NCBI GenBank assembly: GCA_046343015.1
Contig: JBKDOL010000042.1
Span: forward strand, 1 to 64,000
Source of the DNA: BJ22 sp021298375
Lineage (GTDB): Bacteria; Planctomycetota; Planctomycetia; Pirellulales; Pirellulaceae
Reading direction: 5' to 3'
Length of the DNA stretch: 64,000 nucleotides
The position numbers and the translations under genes were made by a program. This document shows positions 9,001-17,619 of the stretch, in pieces. The number at the start of each line of letters is the position of its first letter. Positions within the stretch are counted from its first letter, which is position 1. The notes under the pieces are model-generated. The model ran no database searches. It was not told the DNA's origin and saw only the letters and a list, made by a program, of their open reading frames with translations.

Positions 9001-9438
9001 ATGTACCATTTAATTCACAAGCTTGAGATTTCGGGGCTCAGCAAGGCCTTGACGGTTGACGATTTCGAAAGACTTGCCCCACTCGAACGGGATTTTCGAA
9101 ATCAAAAACGGATTTCCTATCAATGGAGAATCGTGGAAAACTTCGATGACTGCCTAGCTCAACCTCCTGTTCACCAATTCCTTGATTTTTTAGAGGCAAA
9201 TCGCTCGATTTTGTCGCAATACCATAGTACCGATTATACGTATTGGCTCACGATTATCTATTGCGACCAATGCGCCTACGAACTTGGATTACAGACGATC
9301 AAGAAGATGGCCAGCCTCAGTCTGACAATCTGTTTGAATTGTTCCTTCCGCGAAAACGAAGACGAGGTCAAGTCCTGCAAGGTTCCAATCGAAGAGCAGA
9401 GTCGGGAACGTGAAAAAAATCGATCACTCGGCCCATAG
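9001..9438 (+). CDS. Small hypothetical protein (145 aa), possible immunity-like partner
   Basis: ATG 9001 opens a frame for a soluble, acidic and aromatic-rich protein (MYHLIHKLEISGL...). It has several Cys residues near YCDQCAYELG and LNCSF. There is no signal peptide or membrane helix. An in-frame extension to 8902 overlaps the preceding frame and is Lys-rich; I prefer 9001, which has AAAAGGA 14 nt upstream. Base composition is as AT-rich as the decayed gene just before it. A small orphan gene directly behind a secreted protein is the arrangement seen for toxin-immunity leftovers, but that is only an analogy and I do not recognise the family. Confidence 0.5.
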   Translation: MYHLIHKLEISGLSKALTVDDFERLAPLERDFRNQKRISYQWRIVENFDDCLAQPPVHQFLDFLEANRSILSQYHSTDYTYWLTIIYCDQCAYELGLQTIKKMASLSLTICLNCSFRENEDEVKSCKVPIEEQSREREKNRSLGP

Positions 9439-9639
9439 ATCGCAAATGTCCGTCAAGATCGCCGAACAAAGCGATGAACGGAAGTGCTCGAAAAGCCGTG
9501 AATTGATTGCAGCGTCTTTCGCTCCCACTCCGTTATCGCCAGCGTTAGCTGTTAGTTGTTAGCTGTTGGGGAAGAAAGGACTCTGCAAGTCTCTAAATTG
9601 GGCTGGTCTAACCAAAAACCAAAAACTATCAACCCAAAC

Positions 9640-10989
9640 TTATTTCAGCTCGACGCAGACAATTTCCTTGTCGTTTCGCGCGAACATGCACCCGTTGGAG
9701 AAGGCTGGGTGGGCCCAGACAATCTTGCGGCCGCGCGCGGCGCCGGTCGGTTCCAGAATCTTCGTCCGATCGACTTGCTCAAAACCACTCGGCGAGAGTT
9801 TGGCGATGATCAGCTCTCCTTCGTCGCTGAACATCAGGTACCGGCCGTCATTCTCGACAATGAACAGCGTGCCGAACATCGCGGGATTCTTGGCGAAGAC
9901 CTTCTTGTCCCGCCAGACGAGTTCATTCTTCTCGACCGTCACGCAGCGAAATTCGCCCTCGCCGTCGACGCCATAGATATGACCATCCTTGACCACCGGC
10001 GTCGACATCAGCGCATTCAATGAATTCTCGTTTCGCGGATCCGTCTTGTACGTCCGGTAAACTTCCTTGACGCTCGGCGGGTTGGAGCCGATTTCCAGCA
10101 GCAGGCTTCCCTTGTAGTACTCCGTCACAAAATAGAGGTTGCCAATCATTCGCGGAGTGACAATCGTCGTCGCCGCCGGCTGGGCCTTTTCTTCCGGAAA
10201 GACCACGTGCCAGTTGGCAGCGCCGCTTTCGGGGTTGAGGGAATCGACGCCGTCGCCATTCCAAGCCAAAAGTTGGCGTTCCCCGTTCTGTTCGTAAATC
10301 ATCAACGGAGAATAAGCGACATCGGAAACGGTCAACGCCTTCCAGCGTTCTTCACCGGTCAGCTTGTCGAAGCAGACGATCGCCGAGCCTTCACCACCCA
10401 CCGGTACGATCAGCCGCGGTCCGTCAACCAAGGGATGCGAAGCATAGCCCCAGGGCGGCGGCTTGGATCCGTACAGTTCAGTCAGTGACTTTTCCCAGAC
10501 CACCGTGCCATCGGCCACCTTGAGGCATTTCAGATGCCCCATCGCACCCAAGGTGTAGACGTAGTCGCCATCGACAGCCGGTGTGCAGCGAGGTCCGGTC
10601 GGATAAGCAATCTTGTAAGGGCAGTCGTACTGGTGCGACCAAAGCTCTTTTCCTGTGGCTGCATCCAGGCATTGAATTCGCTCGCCACCCGGAATCGCAC
10701 CCGTCTTGCGGATGTCGTTTTCAACCGTCAGCCCCTTGTCTTCGTCCTTGGTCCGGTCCATCACAAAGAGGCGGCCGTTGGCGACGCTGGGGCCGGTATA
10801 TCCCGGTCCGATCGGCATCCGCCAGCGGACCTTGGGGCCACCCTCTGGAAACTTTTCGAGGATGCCGGTTTCCCGCCAGACCCCGTCCATCTTTTCCCCC
10901 ATCCAGCGCGGCCAGTCATCGGCTGAAAGCACCGCCGGCAAACACAGTCCCAGGCAAAGACACGCGAAATTTCTCAACCAAGTTTTCAT
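9640..10989 (-). CDS. Secreted PQQ-like beta-propeller (WD-like) repeat protein
   Basis: A 449-residue protein with a clear signal peptide (MKTWLRNFACLCLGLCLPAVLSA, cut before DDWPRW). The mature part is made of repeated beta-propeller blades with motifs such as CLDAATGKELWSH, CLKVADGTVVWEK, CFDKLTGEERWKA and LNPESGAANWHV. These are the tryptophan-docking blades of PQQ-dependent dehydrogenase-like and BamB-like folds. This form (signal, DWPRW, eight-bladed propeller) is very common in planctomycetes. Catalysis is not evident, and a scaffold or binding role is possible. The start ATG 10989 has AGGTGGA 9-12 nt upstream. An ATG at 11043 would put 18 residues before the signal peptide. Confidence 0.88.
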   Translation of the reverse strand: MKTWLRNFACLCLGLCLPAVLSADDWPRWMGEKMDGVWRETGILEKFPEGGPKVRWRMPIGPGYTGPSVANGRLFVMDRTKDEDKGLTVENDIRKTGAIPGGERIQCLDAATGKELWSHQYDCPYKIAYPTGPRCTPAVDGDYVYTLGAMGHLKCLKVADGTVVWEKSLTELYGSKPPPWGYASHPLVDGPRLIVPVGGEGSAIVCFDKLTGEERWKALTVSDVAYSPLMIYEQNGERQLLAWNGDGVDSLNPESGAANWHVVFPEEKAQPAATTIVTPRMIGNLYFVTEYYKGSLLLEIGSNPPSVKEVYRTYKTDPRNENSLNALMSTPVVKDGHIYGVDGEGEFRCVTVEKNELVWRDKKVFAKNPAMFGTLFIVENDGRYLMFSDEGELIIAKLSPSGFEQVDRTKILEPTGAARGRKIVWAHPAFSNGCMFARNDKEIVCVELK

Positions 10990-11228
10990 GAGCAGAAGTC
11001 CACCTGCGAAAAGGAGCTGAATCGTCGGGCCGGATCGCAACAAGCCGGGGTGTAGGGGAGGTCGCTCCGGCCGACGACTTCCCGAGAAAAAAGAATGAAA
11101 ATACTCCGCTCAGTTTCCGAAGCGGGAGCCATCAAAGCCCCCATGGAGCCTGGGGAGTGTCCGCCACGCTGTCCCGATCTCATCCCGAAATGCCAGGCAG
11201 CTCCCACTGTTCTCTCCCGCAAGAACCG

Positions 11229-12080
11229 CTACTTGGTGACAAAAGCGTGTTCAATCAGCGCGGGATCGAAGTGGTCGGCCGTCCGGCCTTCCACGGCGTA
11301 AAGGTAGAGTGCCGCCAGCACGATTGAATTCAAGGCGCTGGTTAACAGCGATATTGCCAGCAGGATCAATATCCCCAGGAGGAGGATCGGGATCCCAATC
11401 ATCGTCATCTGATTGGCAATCAGAAAGGCGCCACCCATGATTGGCAGGACTCCCAGAATCGAGGCGAGAAATGTGAACAAACTCAAGCTGAAGGTCGAGG
11501 TAACGGACTCACCCCAAGTTTCACTGAGAAGCGAGGTCGATCGCTTGATCGCGGCAATCGGACCAAGTTGCTCAATCACAATGATTGGGACGACAAAAAA
11601 GGTCAGCATGCTCCACGCCGCGCCGATCAGTCCAATCACGAATTGCCCAGCCTTGTTGTTCTTGTTTTCAAAAGATTTCAGGATCACGCCGACGGTCGCA
11701 GCCACTGCGGACCAGGCAGCAATTTGGGGCAAGCGGGATAACGCCGTGGCAAACCCATCGCTCACGGTCGGGTCGCCACCCTTGAGCCGAATGACTGAAC
11801 ATCCGACCAGAGCCGAATTGAAAAACACCATGATGAAGTAGTTGACGAAGTAAAACGCAAAACCAATCATCGCGAGAAAAATCCGACTCGTCGGCGATGC
11901 CCGGTCGCCGGCCCCGGAATCAAGCCAGCCGAACGCGTAGGCGGGAACAAAAAAAGAAGCGATCACCAACAGACAGCAAGCGCCGCTGAGAATCGGGAAC
12001 AGCAGCAATTCCTTGTCTAATCGCAACACGTTGAATGCCTGTTTGGTCAACGCCCAGCCAGTGGCAATCCGTTCGAACAT
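11229..12080 (-). CDS. DUF6159-type integral membrane protein
   Basis: A 283-residue membrane protein with about six long hydrophobic segments, at residues near 28-55, 68-100, 112-135, 150-175, 190-220 and 225-270. The N-terminus MFERIATGWALTKQAF and the following LDKELLLFPILSG match a family of unknown function that I remember as DUF6159; this assignment is from memory. A Gly/Pro-rich pair of segments (LGVLPIMGGAFLIANQ) forms the centre. No enzymatic motif is visible. It is separated from neighbours by about 240 bases (left) and 136 bases (right) and appears to be transcribed alone or with the PQQ-propeller gene. Confidence 0.75.
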   Translation of the reverse strand: MFERIATGWALTKQAFNVLRLDKELLLFPILSGACCLLVIASFFVPAYAFGWLDSGAGDRASPTSRIFLAMIGFAFYFVNYFIMVFFNSALVGCSVIRLKGGDPTVSDGFATALSRLPQIAAWSAVAATVGVILKSFENKNNKAGQFVIGLIGAAWSMLTFFVVPIIVIEQLGPIAAIKRSTSLLSETWGESVTSTFSLSLFTFLASILGVLPIMGGAFLIANQMTMIGIPILLLGILILLAISLLTSALNSIVLAALYLYAVEGRTADHFDPALIEHAFVTK

Positions 12081-12216
12081 GGTTGGCCTCGAAAACCGGA
12101 GAGGATGAAAAGCGACTGGACGAAAGTGTAGCGAATTCAGCCCTCCGCCAACAACAGAAGATTGTCAAATTGCCTGCCGGCGATCGACAGCCCGTACTAC
12201 TGCCCCCGGAACCGCC

Positions 12217-13611
12217 TCAGGCAATCACCTGATGGACGACATTTCCAAAAACATCGGTCAGCCGAAAGTCCCGTCCGGCGTGGCGATAAGTCAAACGGGT
12301 GTGGTCCATTCCAAGCAGGTGCAGAATTGTGGCGTGTAAATCATGGACGTGGACCGGGTTCTCGACGGCCCGATAGCCAAACTCGTCGGTTGCTCCGTGG
12401 ACCGTTCCCCCGCGGACGCCACCGCCGGCCAGCCACACCGTAAAGCCATAGTGATTGTGGTCGCGCCCCCCAGCCGGCTTTCCGTTAGAGAGTTCCACAC
12501 TGGGTGTCCGGCCAAACTCGCCGCCGCAGATGACCAGCGTGTCTTCGAGCATGCCGCGTTGTTTCAGGTCGGTCAGCAGAGCGGCAATCGGCCCGTCGCA
12601 CTCGTTGGCCAGATTGCGGTGCGCCGTTTCCAGGTTGTCGTGGCTATCCCAGGGCTGGACGTCGCCATGATAACACTGCACAAACCGCACCCCGCGCTCG
12701 ACTAATCGCCGCGCGAGCAGCAACTGCCGTCCGTGCAGGGTCTCGCCGTACAGTTCGCGGATGTGCTGCGGCTCGCGGCTCAGGTCAAAGGCCTCGTTCG
12801 CCTCCGTCTGCATCCGAAAGGCGAGTTCAAACGACTGGATTCGAGCCTCCAACTCAGGCGTGTCCTGGCGACTCGCCTGATGCAGCCGATTGAGCCGCTG
12901 CAAGAGCGAGACTTGCCGTCGCTGGTCAACCGCCGAGATGCCGGCATTTTGAATATCCTCGATCAATTCGCTGACCGTTGTCTTGCGAGTGTCCAGATAG
13001 GTCCCCTGATAAATCCCGGGGAGAAAGGAGGACCGCCAATTGGAGACATCCGCGACCGGAAGGCCTGGGCACATCGTGACAAAGCCGGGCAGATTCTCGT
13101 TCTCACTCCCCAGGCCGTACGTCAACCACGCACCCATGCTCGGCCGCGAGAGTCGCTCGTCGCCGCAATTCATCAACCGCATCGACTGCTCATGATTGGG
13201 AGTGTTTGCCTGCATCGAGCGAATGAAGCAGATATCGTCGACATGCTGGGCGGTCTTGCTGAACAGTTCGCTCACCTCCAAGCCGCTCTCGCCATACTTG
13301 GTGAACTTGAAGGGCGAGGCCATCGCGTGCCCGGTCCGGCGCTCGGTCGTCAGATTGCCCTGGGGAAGCGGTTGTCCGTGATATTTCGTCAATTCAGGTT
13401 TGGGGTCGAACGTATCAACCTGGGAGGGCCCGCCATTGAGGTAGATGTGGATGACCCGCTTGGCCCGGGGGCGAAAATGGGCCGACTTCACCGCCAGCGG
13501 ATTGACGGCTTTCTCCTCGCCCGCAAGCTCGCCGGCCAGCAGACTCAGTGCTCCCAGCATCCCCAACCCCATCCCGGTCTGCTTCAGCATCTCGCGCCGC
13601 GAAAAAAACAT
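12217..13611 (-). CDS. DUF1501 (sulfatase/alkaline-phosphatase-like) secreted protein
   Basis: 464 residues. The N-terminus FFSRREMLKQTGMGLGMLGALSLLAG resembles a Tat signal (SRREML with a hydrophobic stretch). The family hallmarks are present: VIHIYLNGGPSQVDTFDPKP near residue 55, HEQSMRLMNCGDE, VICGGEFGRTP and the C-terminal DLHATILHLLGMDHTRLTYRHAGRDFRLTDV. DUF1501 proteins share the alkaline phosphatase/sulfatase fold and are encoded next to PSD1/DUF1549-DUF1553 proteins in planctomycetes, as here, with the partner 228 bases upstream on the same strand. The substrate of this pair is not known. A role in using sulfated or complex polysaccharides has been proposed for such pairs. Confidence 0.93.
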   Translation of the reverse strand: MFFSRREMLKQTGMGLGMLGALSLLAGELAGEEKAVNPLAVKSAHFRPRAKRVIHIYLNGGPSQVDTFDPKPELTKYHGQPLPQGNLTTERRTGHAMASPFKFTKYGESGLEVSELFSKTAQHVDDICFIRSMQANTPNHEQSMRLMNCGDERLSRPSMGAWLTYGLGSENENLPGFVTMCPGLPVADVSNWRSSFLPGIYQGTYLDTRKTTVSELIEDIQNAGISAVDQRRQVSLLQRLNRLHQASRQDTPELEARIQSFELAFRMQTEANEAFDLSREPQHIRELYGETLHGRQLLLARRLVERGVRFVQCYHGDVQPWDSHDNLETAHRNLANECDGPIAALLTDLKQRGMLEDTLVICGGEFGRTPSVELSNGKPAGGRDHNHYGFTVWLAGGGVRGGTVHGATDEFGYRAVENPVHVHDLHATILHLLGMDHTRLTYRHAGRDFRLTDVFGNVVHQVIA

Positions 13612-13839
13612 TAGCCCACCCCGAAGTTCGGAAAAGGAAAGGAACTACTAAACAGCAAGAATTGAAAAGCCAATCAGAACCAAACGGCAATCTGTTCGAA
13701 TCAAAAAGCCAATGCGTCAACAACAGCGGAGGCAATCTCGAGGCGAGAAGGCATCGTTTGTGCAGCGCCCCGCTTCAGCCTCTTTCATCGTCGCAGCCAA
13801 TCAACGATCAGCCTCCCCATCAAATCGCGGTAAACGTCC

Positions 13840-16800
13840 TCAATCGACATACAGGAGTTCGTTGGAAGCAAGCAGGACTTGAGCCAGTTGGCTCCAGCGG
13901 GACGGTTCGGCCTCGGGCGCCACGTCTGCCAGGAATTCGGCGCAGGCAGCTTGTTCGACCTCTGTCGGTGGCCGCTGCAGGACTCGTTGATAGAGCCATG
14001 TGATCCGCTCAGTCGCCGTACCGGTTTGAGCGAGAACCTGTGTGGCCAGATCACCGCTGCGGGCGATCATGAATGGGGAGTTGAGTGCAAACAGGGCCTG
14101 CTGCGGGACGACGGTCTGGGGGCGCCGCTCGATCGACTGGTCGGGTGAGGCGAAGTCGAAGTTGCGGAACAGCACCGGCAGCCCTTGGCGATCGACCAGG
14201 CCATACACGGTGCGGCGAGTCGAATCCGGAGCCGCAGCGCCTGCTTCGGGGCGACCGTACATCTGCAGGTTGAGTTTGCCCGAGACGGAGAGCAGTGTGT
14301 CCCGCAGCGCCTCGACCTCCAGTCGCCGGCGATTCATCCGCCAAAACAGTCGATTCTCGGGGTCAATTGCGCTGGCTCGCTCGGCCGTTGAGGGCTCGAC
14401 TTGTGAGGCTTGCCGATAGGTATTGGAAAGGACCAACTCCCGATGCAGCCACTTGAGCGACCAGCCGTGGCGCGGCAGTTCGGCGGCGAGGTAGTCGAGC
14501 AGTTCAGCGTGCAGGGGCCGCTCCGACCGCAATCCGAAGTCGCTCGGCGTCGACACCAGCGGCTCGACGAAGTGCCCCATCCAGATGCGATTGACGATCA
14601 CCCGCGCCGTCAGCGGATTACCCGGCGAAGCGATGGAGGCAGCGAGGTCGAGCCGGCCGCTGCCCGCTCCAAACGGAGAGCGTTCGGGGGCGAGGATTGA
14701 GACGAACTGCCGGGGCACCTCGGCGCCGAAGTTGGTGGGGTTGCCACGCAGGAAAACTCGCGGCGCGTAGGGCTGCTCAGAGTCCCGCACCACCATTGCC
14801 CGCGCGGGAGCCGCCGGATTCTGAGCCGCCAGTCGATCGAGCTCGACCACCTTCCCGTGATACGCATCGGTCTCGCCCCGACTGGTGTAGCGATGCGTCT
14901 GGCTCTTGGGGAACCAGGTGGGATTTGCGGGGCCAACGAGTAGCTCGAGCAACTGCTTGAACTCGGGGCTGTCCGCTGCCGCCGAAGAGGCGACCGCAGG
15001 CTCAGTTGCAGCGCCCGGCTCAGTCGTCGCCGCAGCCGCAGCAGGTTCCGAAGGCAAGGTCTGCCGGTAGACGGCGAGGATTGCTGCTCCGTAAGCTTGG
15101 CCGAGTTCCGCCGGTGTAGAAACCTGACTCGAGCGCAGTTGTTCCAAGAGCAGTGGATTGACTTCGCCCGCTGCCGTGCCTGCCGGACGACTCGCCCAGC
15201 TTTCCAAAATCTGTGGCCAAAGTTCCCCCGCAGCAAGTTCCCCCTCAGCTTTGTGATTGGGGCCACCACCCGGTGCACCGTTGGCGTCACTGGTTGCCGC
15301 CGCCGATTGCTGGAGAAAGTCTGCTGCCGGTCCAAAGACCGGGTCATCAAGCCGCAATCGCGCCGCGAGCAGCTTCCGCCAACGAACTGTGATTTGGGGG
15401 CGGAAGTCGTCAGGCGTCAGCGAGCGGAAGAAAACTGCCGTCTCCATTGGATCGGGCGGGGTCGAGAGCGCATGGGCGAGGTAAGCGCCGACGCGCTGGC
15501 GGGCGTCTTCAGTTTGCAAGGCGTGTTGCTGGTCGACAAAGTTGCGCAGCTCCTCGCGCTTGGCCCGAATCTCTTCTTCGAACTTGCGGCCCGCCTCGGT
15601 GGCGTTCGGGTCTTCAATCAGCGGCAACTCCATCGGCACTTCGCAATTGGCAAAGACGCCATGCAGCGAGTAGTAATCGGTGATGGGCACCGGATCGAAT
15701 TTGTGGTCGTGACAGCGGGCGCAGGAAATGGTCAAACCGAGAAAGCCGCGCGTCGTCGTGTCGATCTGGTCATCGATAATGTCGTGGACGTTGTTGTCGA
15801 ACATTCGCCCCAGAGTGAGGAAGCCGAGTGCTCCCAGACGCCACGGCTCGACCGATGGCTGGATGAGATCCGCCGCCAGTTGTTCGCGAATGAACTGGTC
15901 ATAGGGGATATCTTCATTGAGCGCGCGGATCACATAGTCGCGATAGGTGTAGGCAAACGGCCGCATGCGATCGGCACCAAACATCAGCACCCCGTCTTTG
16001 GTGTCTGCATAGCGGGCAATATCCAGCCAGTGCCGGCCCCAGCGTTCGCCATACCGTGGCGATGCCAGCAACCGGTCCACGGCTTGCTCGTAAGCGTGCG
16101 GGGATTCATCGGCGAGAAACGCCGCGAGTTCCTCGTTGGTCGGGGGAAGCCCGGTCAAGTCATAAGTCAGACGTCGCAGCAGGGTGCGGCGGTCGGCCGC
16201 GGGGCTCGGCTGCAACCCGGCCTGTTCCAATTTGGCCAGAACAAAAGCATCGATGGGCGTGCGCACCCAGTCCGCCTCGGCAACCGTTGGGACCGCTGGC
16301 GATTCGACGGGACGGAACGACCAATGAGCCCGGTCGGCAGCGCTGATTACCAGCCCGCTGGCTCGTACCGGAGCTGCCGTCGCTGGCCAAGGCGCTCCGT
16401 CGAGCACCCACTTTTCGAAAGCGGCAATTTCCTCGTCGCTCAATTTGCCCGCGGGCGGCATTTGCAGCTCACCGTCGTAACGAAGTGCGGACAGTAACTG
16501 GCTGGCGGCAGGCTGGTCGAGATTCAGAGCCGACTGGCCCGACTCGGCGGGGGCCAGCAGATGCTCGCGGGAAGTCAGCCGCAGGTTCGCTTCCGGTCCT
16601 TCGTCGCCGTGGCATTCCAGGCAGTGTTCGACGATCAGCGGGCGAATTCGGGTTTCAAAAAAGTCGGTCTTTTCGTCGGCCGCCGACAGGCTCGTTGAGA
16701 AAACAACGAAGTATCCCAGCGACCACAAAGTCCAGCGAGCGGGTGCTGCCCACTTGCGGTTTGGCCTACCCGTCCCGGAATTCCAGGAGCGGGCGAGGCG

Positions 16801-16854
16801 AATGCTCGATAATCGTGACTTGAAATTCAATCTATCGCACCTTCCACAAAACAA
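13840..16854 (-). CDS. PSD1 / planctomycete cytochrome C domain protein (DUF1549-DUF1553)
   Basis: 1004 residues. After an Arg-rich lead and a hydrophobic signal (about residues 41-59, WTLWSLGYFVVFSTSLSAA) comes a PSCyt1 domain with one haem-binding motif, HCLECHG (Cys78, Cys81, His82). DUF1549 follows (WVRTPIDAFVLAKLEQ, YGERWGRHWLDIARYADT, CARCHDHKFDPV). The C-terminal DUF1553 part includes RVIVNRIWMGHF, DFGLRSERPLHAELLDYLA and QALFALNSPF. Such proteins are expected at the cell envelope with the DUF1501 protein made from the next gene. A Glu/Ala-rich segment around residues 590-640 looks like a lineage-specific linker. The first ATG (16854) is kept because no better start precedes the signal segment; the true start may be slightly downstream. 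Confidence 0.93.
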   Translation of the reverse strand: MFCGRCDRLNFKSRLSSIRLARSWNSGTGRPNRKWAAPARWTLWSLGYFVVFSTSLSAADEKTDFFETRIRPLIVEHCLECHGDEGPEANLRLTSREHLLAPAESGQSALNLDQPAASQLLSALRYDGELQMPPAGKLSDEEIAAFEKWVLDGAPWPATAAPVRASGLVISAADRAHWSFRPVESPAVPTVAEADWVRTPIDAFVLAKLEQAGLQPSPAADRRTLLRRLTYDLTGLPPTNEELAAFLADESPHAYEQAVDRLLASPRYGERWGRHWLDIARYADTKDGVLMFGADRMRPFAYTYRDYVIRALNEDIPYDQFIREQLAADLIQPSVEPWRLGALGFLTLGRMFDNNVHDIIDDQIDTTTRGFLGLTISCARCHDHKFDPVPITDYYSLHGVFANCEVPMELPLIEDPNATEAGRKFEEEIRAKREELRNFVDQQHALQTEDARQRVGAYLAHALSTPPDPMETAVFFRSLTPDDFRPQITVRWRKLLAARLRLDDPVFGPAADFLQQSAAATSDANGAPGGGPNHKAEGELAAGELWPQILESWASRPAGTAAGEVNPLLLEQLRSSQVSTPAELGQAYGAAILAVYRQTLPSEPAAAAATTEPGAATEPAVASSAAADSPEFKQLLELLVGPANPTWFPKSQTHRYTSRGETDAYHGKVVELDRLAAQNPAAPARAMVVRDSEQPYAPRVFLRGNPTNFGAEVPRQFVSILAPERSPFGAGSGRLDLAASIASPGNPLTARVIVNRIWMGHFVEPLVSTPSDFGLRSERPLHAELLDYLAAELPRHGWSLKWLHRELVLSNTYRQASQVEPSTAERASAIDPENRLFWRMNRRRLEVEALRDTLLSVSGKLNLQMYGRPEAGAAAPDSTRRTVYGLVDRQGLPVLFRNFDFASPDQSIERRPQTVVPQQALFALNSPFMIARSGDLATQVLAQTGTATERITWLYQRVLQRPPTEVEQAACAEFLADVAPEAEPSRWSQLAQVLLASNELLYVD

Positions 16855-17155
16855 CTGCCGAAAACGGTCAGGCCAGGCTGGCGCATCCGCTTGACCACCC
16901 AGCCCGGGGCTCCGCGGGACGCTACTCCCCGCCTCTTTCCGCCTCGAATCCTTTAAAACCGTTCACAACCACAGGGGGATTGAACCGTGAGCAGGCGTTT
17001 GTCGCCGCGATGTGTAAATGCTCGCGATGAGTCAGCCTGCCGAATCCGGAGGCCAGCGCGAGATTCGGCCGAATTGGGTTTTCGGTCCCGCGCCCGGTCT
17101 CTATTGGACTTGTTGGTTCTGCCAGCTGCAATCAGATTTGACCGATTTTTTCCGC
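16855..17155. other. Divergent promoter region, left part
   Basis: This spacer lies between the start of the PSD1 gene (minus) and the glycine riboswitch leader (plus). No gene or clear repeat is seen. Any promoter for the PSD1/DUF1501 unit should be here, but I could not pick a convincing -35/-10 pair. Confidence 0.4.
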
Positions 17156-17184
17156 TGTCAGTCCCATTCGGCCTTCGCTATAAT
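17156..17184 (+). promoter_or_regulatory. Probable sigma-70-type promoter of the gcvP leader
   Basis: A perfect -10 TATAAT lies at 17179-17184. A weak -35 (TGTCAG, 17156-17161) sits at 17-base spacing. The expected transcription start near 17191 is only about 14 bases before the first riboswitch aptamer, which supports the assignment. Confidence 0.55.
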
Positions 17185-17204
17185 TTGCCGTACGGTGCAC
17201 ATCC

Positions 17205-17521
17205 AGCGCGAGAGAGCTGCTCGGAAATCACCGGTCGCGTTGCTGCACAGCGAATTGCGGCCGGTTCTATTTCCGGTGCGGACGCCGAAGGTGCAAGCTG
17301 CCCTGAACCGCTCAGGCAAAACGGACCGCTGGTTTGACACACCGTCTCTGGAGAGCGAATTCTGGTCCCGCCGGCGATAAGTTGGCGAGTGCCGGCATTC
17401 CACCGAAGGGGCAAAGCTCGGCCCGCAGATTCGTTTCCTGATTTGGACCTCGCGACGCGGGATTCATCGGGACGAACTAACACTGCCGCAGCTGTATCTC
17501 TCAGGTACATGGACAGAGGGG
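17205..17521 (+). promoter_or_regulatory. Tandem glycine riboswitch
   Basis: Two glycine aptamers lie in series. Aptamer 1 (about 17205-17345) has the conserved CCGAAGGTGCAAG at 17285-17297 and CTCAGGCAAAACGGACCG at 17311-17328. Aptamer 2 (about 17345-17521) begins with CTCTGGAGAGCG, has CCGAAGGGGCAAAG at 17403-17416 and ends CTCTCAGGTACATGGACAG and AGGGG near 17498-17521. Its closing helix can form between CTCTG (17346-17350) and CAGAG (17513-17517). The tandem arrangement upstream of a glycine-cleavage gene is the classic context, where glycine binding switches on the gene. Confidence 0.93.
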
Positions 17522-17613
17522 CAAACGTGAGGCGGGAGGCGTCCGACGAGGGCGACCTTCGGCTGCCGTATTGGCGTTTGCGTCCTTCTACTTTGCCAAA
17601 CCTCGCAAAGGAA
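17521..17613 (+). promoter_or_regulatory. Riboswitch expression platform with RBS-sequestering hairpin
   Basis: GCAAACG (17521-17527) can pair with CGTTTGC (17575-17581). Just downstream CTTTGC (17591-17596) can pair with GCAAAG (17605-17610) across an 8-base loop. The second hairpin covers the ribosome site AAAGGA (17607-17612) of gcvP, so control at the level of translation initiation is likely. No U-tract terminator is seen here. Confidence 0.5.
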
Positions 17614-17619
17614 TCCTCC

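Noticed and set aside
15097..16497. A 466-codon plus-strand frame inside the PSD1 gene
   Set aside because: Antisense shadow; the minus-strand protein has a haem motif and DUF1549/DUF1553 blocks.
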